This document shows, in pieces, positions 1 through 8,401 of a stretch of DNA of 64,000 nucleotides. The first letter of the stretch is position 1. Each line of letters opens with the position of its first letter. This DNA is from CAVVNP01 sp963800235 (GTDB lineage: Bacteria > Actinomycetota > Acidimicrobiia > Acidimicrobiales > Iamiaceae): assembly GCA_963800235.1 (NCBI GenBank), contig CAWDAD010000003.1, forward strand, positions 124,001 to 188,000, in the 5' to 3' direction. The translations under genes and the position numbers were made by a program. The notes below the pieces were generated by a model, which saw only the letters and a program-made list of their open reading frames with translations, was not told where the DNA came from and made no database searches.

Positions 1-895
1 TCGGCGACGTGGTGCGCCACCGAGGTGAGCCGCTTCAAGCCGGCCGGGCGGGCAGGGTGCGCACCCCCATCTTCAGGCGTGAGGTCCGGGATGATGGTGG
101 TGAGGTTGCAGTTGCCGGTGCGCTCGCCGTAGCCGTTGATGCGTGCCCTGCACCTGCACGGCACCGCCCCGCACCCCGGCCAGCGCGTTGGCCACGCCGC
201 AGCCGGTGTCGTCGTGCAGGTGGACGCCGACCTTGACGTCGTCGCGGAAGTGGCCGGTGATCTCGCCGACCGCCCGCTCGACGTCGGGCGGGAGCGAGCC
301 GCCGTTGGTGTCGCACAGCACCAGCGTCTCGGCGCCCTGCTCGGCGGCGGCCTCGAGCACCCGGAGGCTGAACTCGGGGTTGCGCCCGGTAGCCGTCGAA
401 GAAGTGCTCGGCGTCGAACAGCACCCGCAGGCCCTGCCCGGTCAGGAAGGCGACCGAGTCGGCGACCATGGCCACGCCCTCCTCGAGGGTGGTGCCGCAG
501 CGCCTCGGTGACGTGGTAGTCCCAGCACTTGCCGACGATGCAGACCGACGCCGGTGCCGGCACCGGCCAGGTTGGCGCAGGGTGGGGTCCTCGTCGACCT
601 TGCCCCGCACCCGGCGGGTCGAGCCGAAGGCGACCAGCGTGGCGCGTGTCGAGCCGCAGCTCGCCGTCGGCACCGCCCGGCGGAAGAACTCGTCGTCCTT
701 GGGGTTGGCGCCCGGCCAGCCACCCTCGATGAAGTCCACGCCGAGCTGGTCGAGCTGCTCGGCGATGCGCAGCTTGTCGTCGACGGTCAGCGAGATGCCC
801 TCGAGCTGGCTGCCGTCGCGCAGCGTGGTGTCGTAGATCTCGACCGCCTCGGGCACACCCGGCTCGTGGCGGGAGAGGTCGACGTCCATGGTCAT
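1..895 (-). CDS. cimA: Citramalate synthase, frameshifted and 3'-truncated by the window edge
   Basis: A DRE-TIM metallolyase of the citramalate synthase type, which condenses pyruvate and acetyl-CoA to citramalate for isoleucine synthesis without threonine. The start is ATG 895 or 889. The N-terminal DTTLRDGSQLEG motif, the IEGGWPGANPKD stretch and, later, LCDTNGG and HLHDDTGCGVANA are visible, but in different frames. These motifs fit CimA better than LeuA. To rejoin them at least nine single-base corrections are needed, near 30, 45, 76, 142, 385, 496, 546, 575 and 643, almost all removing one extra base. Because every conserved block survives, I infer sequencing or consensus errors rather than a pseudogene. 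It is the last visible gene of a leuB-ilvE-cimA set; the C-terminus lies outside the window. Confidence 0.85.
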
Positions 896-956
896 CTCGT
901 CGGCAGCTTCGCCGCCGTCACCAGCGGCGGTGGTGGCCGTCGGGCCGTTCCCGCGC

Positions 957-1874
957 TCACCGACATGCTCGACCCAGTCCTTGTAGCGGTCGACCTCGCC
1001 CCGGACCGCCCGGTGGTACTCCTCGGCGATGGCGGTGGTCATCGGGCCCGGACAGGGGATGGGTCGGTCGTCGACGGAGTTGACCGCGCTCACCTCGGCG
1101 GCGGTGCCGCACAGGAACATCTCGTCGGCGATGTAGAGGTCGGCGCGGGACAGCTCGCCCAGCACGCACTCGAAGCCGAGGTCGGCGGCGATGGCCATGA
1201 CCGAGTTCTGGGTGATGCCCTCGAGCGCGCCCGACGACGATCGGCGGCGTGACGATCCGGTCGCGGCGGGCCACGAACACGTTCTCGCCGGTGCACTCGC
1301 TGACGAAGCCCTGCGGGTTGAGCAGGAGCGCCTCGTCGTAGCCGGCCTTCAGCGCCTCGACCTTGGCCAGCGACGAGTTGAGGTAGTTGCCGGTGGTCTT
1401 GGCGGCGGGCGGCATGGTGTTGTGGTCGTGGCGCTTCCACGAGCTGATCTTCAGCGGACGCCCTTGGTGGCGGCGTCCTCGCCGAGGTAGGCGCCCCACG
1501 GCCAGCAGGCGATGGCGACGTCGACGGTGCAGGGCAGGGTGTTGAGGCCCATCTCGCCGTAGCCGTAGTAGGCGATCGGCCGGATGTAGCAGGAGGGCAG
1601 GCCGCTGTCGCGGACGACCAGCTTGGTGGCCTCGACCAGCTCGTCGACCGAGTACGGCAGGTCCATGATCAGGATGCGGGCGGAGTCGTGCAGGCGCCTG
1701 ATGTGGTCGGTGAGCCGGAACACCGCCGGGCCTCGCGACGTCTCGTAGGCGCGGATGCCCTCGAACACGCCCGTGCCGTAGTGCAGGGTGTGGGTGAGGA
1801 CGTGGATCTGCGCGTCGTCCCACGGCGACCAGCTCGCCGTTCATCCAGATCTTGTCGGTGGGGGTGATGGGCAT
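957..1874 (-). CDS. ilvE: Branched-chain amino acid aminotransferase, frameshifted
   Basis: PLP fold-type IV transaminase that aminates the 2-keto acids of valine, leucine and isoleucine. The start is ATG 1874. Family blocks are present in order: KIWMNGELV, LHYGTGVFEGIRAYET, the Schiff-base lysine region ending AKTTGNYLNS, EALLLNPQGFVSE and ENVFVARRD. They lie in three frames. Rejoining needs single-base changes near 1823 (extra base), 1458 (missing base) and 1235 (extra base). The C-terminal part DLYIADEMFLCGTAAEV follows, then VDRYKDWVEHV. The stop is uncertain: TGA 957-959 is the nearest, one base out of frame, so the end coordinate is a best guess. The gene lies between leuB and cimA on one strand. 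Confidence 0.85.
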   Translation of the reverse strand: MPITPTDKIWMNGELVAVGRRADPRPHPHPALRHGRVRGHPRLRDVARPGGVPAHRPHQAPARLRPHPDHGPAVLGRRAGRGHQAGRPRQRPALLLHPADRLLRLRRDGPQHPALHRRRRHRLLAVGRLPRRGRRHQGRPLKISSWKRHDHNTMPPAAKTTGNYLNSSLAKVEALKAGYDEALLLNPQGFVSECTGENVFVARRDRIVTPPIVVGRARGHHPELGHGHRRRPRLRVRAGRAVPRRPLHRRRDVPVRHRRRGERGQLRRRPTHPLSGPDDHRHRRGVPPGGPGRGRPLQGLGRACR

Positions 1875-1901
1875 GGCGTGGTCCTCTCGACTGGTGTTCG
1901 C

Positions 1902-2885
1902 TCAGACGGCGGCGGCGAGGCGTCGCCGATCTCGGTGGTGGTCTCGGTGCGCTCGGGCTTCGGCGCGGCGCAGGCCTTGCGGACCCGTTCGGCGGCATCG
2001 GCCTCACCCAGGAACTCGAGCATCATCGCCGCGCTGAGCACGGCGGCGGTGGGATCGGCCTTGTTCTGGCCGGCGATGTCGGGCGCCGAGCCGTGGACCG
2101 GCTCGAACATCGACGGGCCGGTGCGGGCGGGGTCGAGGTTGGCCGACGCGGCCAGCCCGATGCCGCCGGACACGGCCCCGCCGAGGTCGGTGAGGATGTC
2201 GCCGAAGAGGTTGTCGGTGACGATCACGTCGTAGCGCTGCGGGTCCTGCACGAAGTAGATGCAGGCGGCGTCGACGTGGTTGTAGGCGGTCGTCGACGTC
2301 GGGGTGCTCGGCCGCCACCTCGTCGAAGGTCCGCTGCCAGAGGTCGCCGGCGAAGGTGAGCACGTTGGTCTTGTGGACCAGCGTCAGGTGCTTGCGCGGC
2401 CGGGACCCGGCCAGGTCGAAGGCGTAGCGCACGCAGCGCTCGACGCCGAGGCGGGTGTTGACCGAGCCCTGGGTGGCGACCTCGTTGGGGGTGCCCTTGC
2501 GCAGGAAGCCGCCCTCGCCGGCGTAGGTGCCCTCGGTGTTCTCCCGCACGACCTGGAAGTCGATGCCGTCGTCGGGCGACGTGAACGGCCGCAGGTTGAC
2601 GTACTGGTCGAGGGCGAAGCGCATCTTCAGCAGCAGGCCCCGCTCGATCACGCCCGGCGGCACGTCCGGCGTGCCGACCGCCCCCAGCAGGATGGCGTCG
2701 TAGGCGCGCAGCTCGTCGAGCACGTCGTCGGGCAGCACGGTGCCGTCGCGCAGGTAGCGGGCGCCGCCGAGGTCGAACTCGGTGGTGTCGAGGTCGACGC
2801 CGGTGGCGCGCACGACCTTCAGCGCCTCGGCCACGACCTCGGGGCCGATGCCGTCGCCTCCGATGACTGCGATCCTGTGGCTCAC
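1902..2885 (-). CDS. leuB: 3-isopropylmalate dehydrogenase, frameshifted
   Basis: NAD-dependent beta-decarboxylating dehydrogenase of leucine synthesis, which also acts on 3-methylmalate in the citramalate route. GTG 2885 is chosen because the family start (V/M)SHRIAVIGGDGIGPEV begins there and GGAG precedes it. Later blocks are VRENTEGTYAGEGG, VHKTNVLTF and, after an extra base near 2293, VTDNLFGDILTDLGG and FEPVHGSAPDIAGQNKADP. A missing base near 1921 hides the natural end, EIGDA followed by Ala/Val codons and TGA at 1902-1904. With both corrections the product is about 327 residues, close to family length. It heads leuB-ilvE-cimA, below a terminator-like hairpin that could attenuate the operon. 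Confidence 0.9.
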
Positions 2886-2963
2886 TTCGCTCCTTCGCTC
2901 CTCGCCACCTCCGCTGAGCGCCCCGGTCCGGGCTCCCCCGGGGCGCAACGGCCCCGGAACGAC

Positions 2964-2987
2964 AAAACCGCCCACCGGAGTGGACGG
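2964..2987 (-). terminator. Intrinsic terminator-like hairpin upstream of leuB
   Basis: On the minus strand, an 8-bp stem (CCGTCCAC with GTGGGCGG, one G-U pair) with a 4-base TCCG loop is followed directly by TTTT. It lies about 80 bases upstream of the leuB start on the same strand, which is the position of an attenuator rather than of a gene-end terminator. Confidence 0.6.
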
Positions 2988-2993
2988 TTCCAG

Positions 2994-3019
2994 GCGCACA
3001 CCCGCGAGCGGGCGTGCGC
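2994..3019 (-). promoter_or_regulatory. GC-rich hairpin between leader peptide and terminator
   Basis: The minus strand carries GCGCAC and GTGCGC arms around an inner CCGC/GCGG stem. It begins at the last base of the leader stop codon and ends six bases before the terminator stem. In an attenuator this would be the pause or protector hairpin. I could not fold it, and an obvious competing antiterminator pairing is not clear by eye. Confidence 0.45.
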
Positions 3020-3057
3020 TACCCGATGATGGCTACGGGACGGGCGGGGTTTCTCAC
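3019..3057 (-). CDS. Putative 12-residue leader peptide of the leuB operon
   Basis: GTG 3057 opens a 12-codon frame ending Val-Ala-Ile-Ile-Gly-stop, with two adjacent ATC isoleucine codons two codons before the stop. A TATGCT hexamer lies nine bases upstream, the same layout as other predicted leaderless starts here. A longer in-frame version from ATG 3096 has a GAGGGG Shine-Dalgarno-like sequence. Together with the hairpin and terminator downstream, this is arranged like a translation-coupled attenuator sensing isoleucine charging. It overlaps no gene. Expression is inferred. Confidence 0.4.
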   Translation of the reverse strand: MRNPARPVAIIG

Positions 3058-3066
3058 AACCGGCCG

Positions 3067-3072
3067 AGCATA
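3067..3072 (-). promoter_or_regulatory. -10-like element (TATGCT) for the leuB leader
   Basis: TATGCT on the minus strand, preceded by GG, sits nine bases before the GTG of the leader peptide. Confidence 0.4.
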
Positions 3073-3223
3073 CCGCCGAGCCGCCGTTCGCACCATCGGT
3101 TCGCCCCTCGACGGGTCGCCGTCGAGGTGTGGCCGCGAGCGGGCGCAGCGGGAGCCTCAACTCCGGGGCGATCGGGCCGACGGTACCTGCGGACGCCGCC
3201 GGGGGGTGTCGAGGAGCCGCCGC

Positions 3224-3856
3224 GTGAGGACCATCGAGTGCAGCCGTTGCGGCACACCCACGAGCGCCGGCAACCAGCCGCCCCTCTGCGAGGCGTGCAA
3301 GTGGGCCGTCCTCTCGCACCAGCCGGTGTCCGGCCCCCGGCAGGGCGACCTGGGCGCCGGCACGGCCGCGGCGGGACTGGCCGTGCCCGCCTACACGGGC
3401 CCGAAGGCCAAGACCCGCACCGAGACCCCTCGACCCCGACCCCGGGGCAACCCCACCAACGCCCTGCTGTCGGGCTGCTTCGGCGCCACGGTCCTGGCGG
3501 TCGGCGCCTTCGCCTTCGTCGCCTGGGACGGCACCGTGCCGTGGTGGCTCTTCGCCGTGCTCGGGCTCGGGACCGGCATGGCCACCTACCGGGGCAACGA
3601 GCACCGCATCGGGGCCACCGCACGGGTGATCGCGATGGCCGTGGCGGTGATCGCCTCGCTCCTCGTCCAGTACGCCGCCTACCGGTACCTGGCCGATCGG
3701 GCCGGCGAGCTGCCCGTGGTGATGGCCTGGGACGAGGTGCTCGACCTGTTCCGCAACGCACCGGGCCCCGCGTGGTGGGTGCTGCCCCTCGTCGCGGCGG
3801 TGGCCGCCGCCGCCAGCCACCCCGGCCTGCCGGCCAAGCCGCGCCGCCGGCGCTGA
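3224..3856 (+). CDS. Zinc-ribbon membrane protein of unknown function
   Basis: About 210 residues. GTG 3224 is chosen because it puts the cysteine motif at the N-terminus and GAGGAG lies just upstream. Four cysteines at 6, 9, 22 and 25 form a CxxC-x12-CxxC zinc ribbon. After a Pro/Arg/Thr-rich linker there are about three hydrophobic segments (near residues 85-105, 108-125 and 140-165) and another close to the C-terminus, followed by a KPRRRR tail. I recognise no named family. It is transcribed away from leuB and towards greA. Confidence 0.7.
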   Translation: MRTIECSRCGTPTSAGNQPPLCEACKWAVLSHQPVSGPRQGDLGAGTAAAGLAVPAYTGPKAKTRTETPRPRPRGNPTNALLSGCFGATVLAVGAFAFVAWDGTVPWWLFAVLGLGTGMATYRGNEHRIGATARVIAMAVAVIASLLVQYAAYRYLADRAGELPVVMAWDEVLDLFRNAPGPAWWVLPLVAAVAAAASHPGLPAKPRRRR

Positions 3857-3918
3857 CCGGCCCCGGTCCGAGCGGGCGGGGGCTGCGTGCCACCGGCCAG
3901 GGCTGGTGGGGGCTGCTC

Positions 3919-3924
3919 TACGCT
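3919..3924 (+). promoter_or_regulatory. -10-like TACGCT before greA
   Basis: TACGCT lies eight bases upstream of ATG 3933 with no Shine-Dalgarno sequence between, suggesting a leaderless transcript. Confidence 0.45.
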
Positions 3925-3932
3925 CGCGGCGC

Positions 3933-4403
3933 ATGGCTGAGAAGGTGCAACTCTCCCAGGCGGCCTTCGACCGGCTGCAGGCCGAGCACGAGGACCTGAC
4001 CACCCGGGGCCGCGTCGACATCGCCCGCAAGATCGAGACGGCGCGCGAGCTCGGCGACCTCTCCGAGAACGGCGACTACCACGCCGCCAAGGAGGAGCAG
4101 GGGAAGATGGAGGGCCGGATCATGCACCTGGCCAAGCTCATCGAGAACGCCGAGATCGTCGAGGCGGGGACCACCGACACGGTCACCGCCGGCTCGGTCG
4201 TCGAGATCCGCTACGAGGGCGACGACGAGACCGAGAAGTACCTGATCGGCTCGATCGAGGAGCGCAGCGGCGACCTGACCGTGGTCTCCCCCGGCTCCCC
4301 CCTGGGCGAGGCCCTGCTCGAGCGCAAGCCCGGCGAATCGGTCACCTACGAGACGCCGACGGGGGCCCAGCTCACCGTCGAGATCGTCTCGGTGAACGGT
4401 TGA
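3933..4403 (+). CDS. greA: Transcription elongation factor GreA
   Basis: 156 residues, the usual GreA length. It binds the RNA polymerase secondary channel and promotes cleavage of backtracked RNA. The N-terminal coiled coil contains the acidic tip in ARELGDLSENGDYHAAKEEQ, with the D and E residues that position the catalytic magnesium. The C-terminal FKBP-like domain ends with SPLGEALLERKPGESV and TPTGAQLTVEIVSV. ATG 3933 is used because the family sequence starts there; a longer upstream reading adds residues that do not look coded. The stop overlaps the start of the next gene (TGATG), so the two are likely co-translated. Confidence 0.95.
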   Translation: MAEKVQLSQAAFDRLQAEHEDLTTRGRVDIARKIETARELGDLSENGDYHAAKEEQGKMEGRIMHLAKLIENAEIVEAGTTDTVTAGSVVEIRYEGDDETEKYLIGSIEERSGDLTVVSPGSPLGEALLERKPGESVTYETPTGAQLTVEIVSVNG

Positions 4404-5320
4404 TGGCGGCCGGCGAAGCGGTCACTGGCACCGCCGCCGGCACCCCTTCCGACGACCGGGCAGCGGCCGGCGCCTTCGCCCAGCGGCTCGACCGCATCGG
4501 CCCGGGCGGGCCGCTCGAGCTCCCCGGTCGGGGAACGACGTGGGTGCGCGACATCGCCGGGCCACCCGGCGCCCCGGTCCTGATCCTGCTCCACGGGCTG
4601 ACCGCGACCGCCGACCTCAACTGGTTCACCTCGTACCAGGCGCTGTCGCGCCGCTGCCGCGTGGTGGCCCTGGACCACCGAGGGCACGGCCGGGGCATCC
4701 GCACCCGGCGCCGGTTCCGACTGGCCGACTGCGCGGACGACGTCGTCGCCGTCGCCGACCGCCTCGGCATCGACCGGTTCGTCGCCGTCGGCTACTCGAT
4801 GGGCGGGCCGATCGCCCAGCTCACCTGGCACCGCCACCGCGAGCGGGTGTCCGGGCTGGTGCTGTGCGCCACCAGCCGCAACTTCCGCGGCCGGCCCCGC
4901 GAGCGGCTGATGTTCGGCTTCCTGGGCGGGGCCATCCCGATCGCCCGGCTGAGCCGGGGTTGGCTGCGCTCCCGGGTCGCCGAGCGGATCGTCGCCGGCC
5001 GGGTCGACGAGAACGACGAGCTGGCCGCCTGGCTGCGGGACCAGTTCCGCCGCGGCGACCCGGCCAAGATCCTCGAGGCTGCGGCCGCCCTCGGCCGGTT
5101 CAGCTCGCACCACTGGATCGAGCACGTCGACGTCCCGACCGCGGTGGTGGTGACCACCCAGGACCGGCTGGTGCCGCCCCACCGCCAGCGCAAGCTGCTG
5201 GCCGCCGTCCCGGGGGCGGTCGAGGTGCCGGTGGCCGGCGACCACAGCGTCTGCGTCTCGAACCCGGGCGCCTTCGTGCCCGCGCTGGCCCGCGCCTGCG
5301 CCGTGGTCACCGACCGCTGA
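4403..5320 (+). CDS. Alpha/beta hydrolase
   Basis: 305 residues of the alpha/beta-hydrolase fold. The oxyanion region is LLHGLTA, the strand after it gives DHRGHG, the nucleophile elbow is GYSMGG with Ser as nucleophile, and the catalytic His is in AGDHSVC. The substrate cannot be predicted. ATG 4403 overlaps the greA stop by one base, so it is probably expressed with greA. The closest general type is the small esterase/peroxidase-like hydrolases common in actinobacteria. Confidence 0.85.
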   Translation: MAAGEAVTGTAAGTPSDDRAAAGAFAQRLDRIGPGGPLELPGRGTTWVRDIAGPPGAPVLILLHGLTATADLNWFTSYQALSRRCRVVALDHRGHGRGIRTRRRFRLADCADDVVAVADRLGIDRFVAVGYSMGGPIAQLTWHRHRERVSGLVLCATSRNFRGRPRERLMFGFLGGAIPIARLSRGWLRSRVAERIVAGRVDENDELAAWLRDQFRRGDPAKILEAAAALGRFSSHHWIEHVDVPTAVVVTTQDRLVPPHRQRKLLAAVPGAVEVPVAGDHSVCVSNPGAFVPALARACAVVTDR

Positions 5321-5385
5321 TCGCGCTCGCACCGACCGACGTCGCCCGGCTCGGCGCCGCCCCGGTTCGCTCAGCGGTCCTCCGC

Positions 5386-5391
5386 TACCGT
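5386..5391 (+). promoter_or_regulatory. -10-like TACCGT before the SGNH protein
   Basis: TACCGT lies eleven bases upstream of ATG 5403. There is no clear Shine-Dalgarno sequence. Confidence 0.35.
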
Positions 5392-5402
5392 GCGTGGCCG
5401 CC

Positions 5403-7128
5403 ATGAGCGACGATCCTGCGCCGCGCCGGCGCCGACCTCCGGGCGGCGCGCACCGCCAGCGCCCGGACGGAGCGGGGCGAGGAGGGCGCGACGAGCGCGA
5501 CCACCGCGACGACCGCCCCCGCCAGGGCCGATCCGCCCGCGGCGAAGGCGGCCGGCGCGGGGAGCGCGAGCGCCGGGACCGCAGCGAGCGCGGCGAACGG
5601 GCCGAGCGAGGCGAGGGCGGGCGGTCGGGCCGGGGGTCGGACGCGGACCGGCCGCCGAGACCGGGCGGGGACCGGCCGCCGAGACCGGGGAGCCGGGGCG
5701 GTGATCGCCGGCGCGATCCGGCCGATCGTCCGCCCCGGCGGCGATCCGGGCGCGACGAGCGGCGCCGCATCGAGGCCGACGAGGAGCGCGAGGGGCCCGT
5801 CCGCCGGTCGCGCCGCCCGACCGACCGGGATCGCCCCGCTCGCTCCGGCGACGACCGACCCTCAGGTGGCGACCCGCCCGGGACCGGGACGGGCGAAGGC
5901 GGCGACCGACGCCCCCCGCCGATCGGCGACGCGCCCCCCGGGACCGACGCCCCGGGAGGGTCGGCGCGGGGAGGGTCGGCGCCCGCCGGATCGGCCGGAG
6001 CGGGGTCGACGGCGGCGCCGGACCGACGACGAGGACCAACCCATCTGGCTCCGGCGGGTCAGCCTCCCGTCCGCGGTGCTGGTGGTGGTCGCCGTGCTGC
6101 TCGTGGCCGAGGCCGGGGTGCGGCTCATCGCCGACCACCTTCCGCCCCACCAGGGCCCGGAGCAGGAGATCGTGGTCAAGGCCGACCAGATCTCGGCGCT
6201 CGCCCACGCCCACCGCGACCCGCAGGTGCTCTTCGTCGGCCCCTCGACCATGGACGCCGGCGTCGATCCCGCCACCTTCGACGACGCGTCCGACGTGTAC
6301 TCGAGCAGCTACAACGCCTCGCTGAAGGGCATGACCGTCAGCCTGGCCCAGCGCTGGCTGGCCAAGACCGTGCTGCGGCGGGTGGACCCGAAGCTGGTCG
6401 TGCTCAACATCCAGCCCACGCTCATCGTCGAGCCGAAGGGGACGGCCAAGGTCGACGCCCAGCAGGCGACGACCTCGTACAACTTCTACCTGCGCCGGAT
6501 CGAGTCGTCACCGCTCACCTCGATCGACAAGAAGCTGTCGTCGATCTCCGACCTGGTGAAGTACCGCTCCGACCTGCAGAACCCGTCCACCTTCTTCGAC
6601 GCGGTCAAGGGCACCGTCACCGGCGCCAAGCTGCCCGAGGTCAACCCCGAGGACACCCTCGCCTTCGCCCGCCGCTCGACCAGCCCGCTCGGCCGGAACC
6701 TGCAGTACGGACAGGTCCCCGACCGGGTCGTGCCCGACACCTCGATGGCCAGGGTCCTGCAGCGGGTCCTGACCAACCAGGTGCAGCTCGGCGACACCGA
6801 GCGGCTGCTCACCTACCTGCAGGACCACCACCAGACGGTGGTCGTGGTGGTCATGCCCATCGACATGACCACCCTCGTGCCGCTGGGCCTCGACCCCCAC
6901 CGGTTCACCCACGCGGTCGACGCGCTGAAGCAGCTCGACGACCGCAAGGGCGTGCCGACCCTCGACTACAGCGCCCTCGCCCTCGACCCGCTCGACTTCC
7001 ACGACAAGGTGCACCTCGACGACGCCGGCGCGGACGCCTTCTCCAAGCAGCTCGCCGGCGACCTCGACCGCCTCTGCCGGTCGAAGGAGCTCCCCTCGGA
7101 GGCCTGTCCGGACCGCCACGCCTCCTGA
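5403..7128 (+). CDS. Membrane-anchored SGNH-type protein with long Arg/Asp/Gly-rich N-terminal tail, one frameshift
   Basis: Roughly 574 residues after one correction. Residues 1 to about 190 are low complexity, rich in Arg, Asp, Glu, Gly and Pro. The frame then changes by one base, probably in the C6 runs near 5912 or 5934. The second part starts TDDEDQPIWLRR, has one transmembrane helix (about VLVVVAVLLVAEAGV) and an extracellular domain with GPSTMDAGVD, like the block I of SGNH/DltD/AlgX-type proteins, and HDKVHLDDAGADAF, like the late D-x-x-H block. Such proteins often partner MBOAT acyltransferases, and one lies at 14.3 kb. Alternatively translation starts at GTG 5701 with no frameshift. 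The charged tail resembles that of the acyltransferase at 21-23 kb. Confidence 0.65.
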
Positions 7129-7171
7129 GGCGCCGGTCCCCTGGGGCGCGGGCCGGGGCCGGGGGCGCAGC

Positions 7172-8359
7172 TCAGGTGGGGGGAGGACCGAGCACGACGG
7201 CCCCGTTCTGGCCGCCCAGCCCGAGCGAGTTCGAGATGGCCAGGCCGGGTCGCCACGGACGGGGCCCGTCCCGCACCACGTCGACGGTGATGGCCGGATC
7301 GAGCCGGCGGAGGTTCTGGGTGGGGGGCACCAGGCACCGCTCGATGCTGAGCACGGTCGCCACCACCTCGAGCGCACCGGCGGCGGCGCCGGGGTGGCCG
7401 GTGACGGCCTTGGTGGACACCACCGCCGGGCCGGGGGACCCGAAGACGTCGGCGATGGCGTCGTTCTCGGCCTGGTCGTTCGACGCGGTGGCGGTGCCGT
7501 GCACGTTGACCATGGCGACCTCCTGCGGCGAGCGACCGGCCTGCTCGAGCGCCAGGCGGTAGGCCCGCTGCAGCCCCTCGCCACGCGGGGCGGGGGTGAT
7601 GAGGTCGAAGCCGTCGACGGTGTTGGCCCCGCCCAGCACCTCGGCCACGACGTGGGCACCCCGGGCCTGGGCGGCGGCCAGCGACTCGAGCCGCAGCACG
7701 GCGGCCCCCTCGGACAGCACGAACCCCGACCGCTCGGCGTCGAAGGGACGGCACCGCTCGTCGGTGGTGTGCACCCGCAGCTCGATCAGGCCGGCCGGGA
7801 TCGGGTCGTCGGCGGGGTCGTCGGCCATCAGGGCCGCCTCGGCACCGCCGGTGTAGACGACGTCGGCCTCGCCCCAGCGGATGAGCCGGGCGGCGTCGAT
7901 CACCGCATGGGTGCCCGAGGCGCACCCGCCGGCCACGCCGTAGACCTGGCCGCGGGTGCCCAGCCGGTAGGCGACGTTGGCGGCGCTGGCGTTGCTCATC
8001 ATCTTCACGCCGGCGAGCAGCGACACCGCCCGGCGGCCCTCGGCCTCGAACCGGAGGGCCTCCTCGATGATGGTGATGGTCCCGCCGTTGCCGGTGCCGA
8101 GCACCACCGCGGTCCGCTCGGGGTCGATGGTGGGGCTGCCGGCGTCCTCGTGGCAGAGCATGGCCGCCCCGACCGCGGCCTGGGCGTAGCGGTCGGTTCG
8201 CTGCACCTGGCGGCGGTCCATCCACCGGCGCGGGGTGAAGTCGACGAGCTTGCGGTGGGTCGGGCCCGGGTCGGGGGCGACCAGGGCGTCCCAGAACTCG
8301 TCCTTGCCGACGGCGGCCCCGGTGAGGACGCCCACGCCGGTGACCACCACGCGCTCCAT
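7172..8359 (-). CDS. Beta-ketoacyl-ACP synthase (FabF-like), KS1
   Basis: 395 residues of the thiolase fold. The Cys-His-His set is complete: Cys146 in GGCASGTHA, His287 in VNVHGTA, and Lys317 with His322 in STKAVTGHPGAAAG. The C-terminal SNSLGLGGQNGAVV glycine motif is also there. It should condense an ACP-bound malonyl extender with an acyl thioester. The active-site context GGCASG is less common than the TACASG of housekeeping FabF. It is clearly paralogous to KS2 at 11.3 kb (both share a RTD...AVGAA...DAGSP stretch). It is divergent from the SDR-ACP group and probably supplies the same pathway. Confidence 0.9.
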   Translation of the reverse strand: MERVVVTGVGVLTGAAVGKDEFWDALVAPDPGPTHRKLVDFTPRRWMDRRQVQRTDRYAQAAVGAAMLCHEDAGSPTIDPERTAVVLGTGNGGTITIIEEALRFEAEGRRAVSLLAGVKMMSNASAANVAYRLGTRGQVYGVAGGCASGTHAVIDAARLIRWGEADVVYTGGAEAALMADDPADDPIPAGLIELRVHTTDERCRPFDAERSGFVLSEGAAVLRLESLAAAQARGAHVVAEVLGGANTVDGFDLITPAPRGEGLQRAYRLALEQAGRSPQEVAMVNVHGTATASNDQAENDAIADVFGSPGPAVVSTKAVTGHPGAAAGALEVVATVLSIERCLVPPTQNLRRLDPAITVDVVRDGPRPWRPGLAISNSLGLGGQNGAVVLGPPPT

Positions 8360-8366
8360 GGCGGCC

Positions 8367-8372
8367 AGCTTG
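8367..8372 (-). promoter_or_regulatory. -10-like CAAGCT before KS1
   Basis: CAAGCT on the minus strand ends seven bases before ATG 8359. It is a weaker (CANNNT) version of the recurring hexamer. Confidence 0.3.
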
Positions 8373-8387
8373 CCAGGTGGCTCCCGC

Positions 8388-8393
8388 TAGGTT
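8388..8393 (+). promoter_or_regulatory. -10-like TAGGTT before the SDR-ACP operon
   Basis: TAGGTT lies eight bases upstream of GTG 8402 with no Shine-Dalgarno sequence. It is only 15 bases from the divergent KS1 element, so the two promoters must share upstream DNA. Confidence 0.45.
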
Positions 8394-8401
8394 CCGGGGC
8401 C

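Noticed and set aside
35..1198. A single frame joining IlvE and CimA could be read as a fusion protein
   Set aside because: The frame passes through several shifts that break conserved blocks in both halves; it arises from indel errors that hide the ilvE stop.
2968..2987. Possible plus-strand terminator at the same hairpin
   Set aside because: On the plus strand the stem is not followed by a T-run, whereas on the minus strand TTTT follows directly.
3019..3096. Longer leader frame from ATG 3096 (25 codons)
   Set aside because: It shares the end with the 12-codon version and has a Shine-Dalgarno sequence, but the TATGCT hexamer lies inside it and fits the shorter one; I kept the shorter as primary and noted the other.
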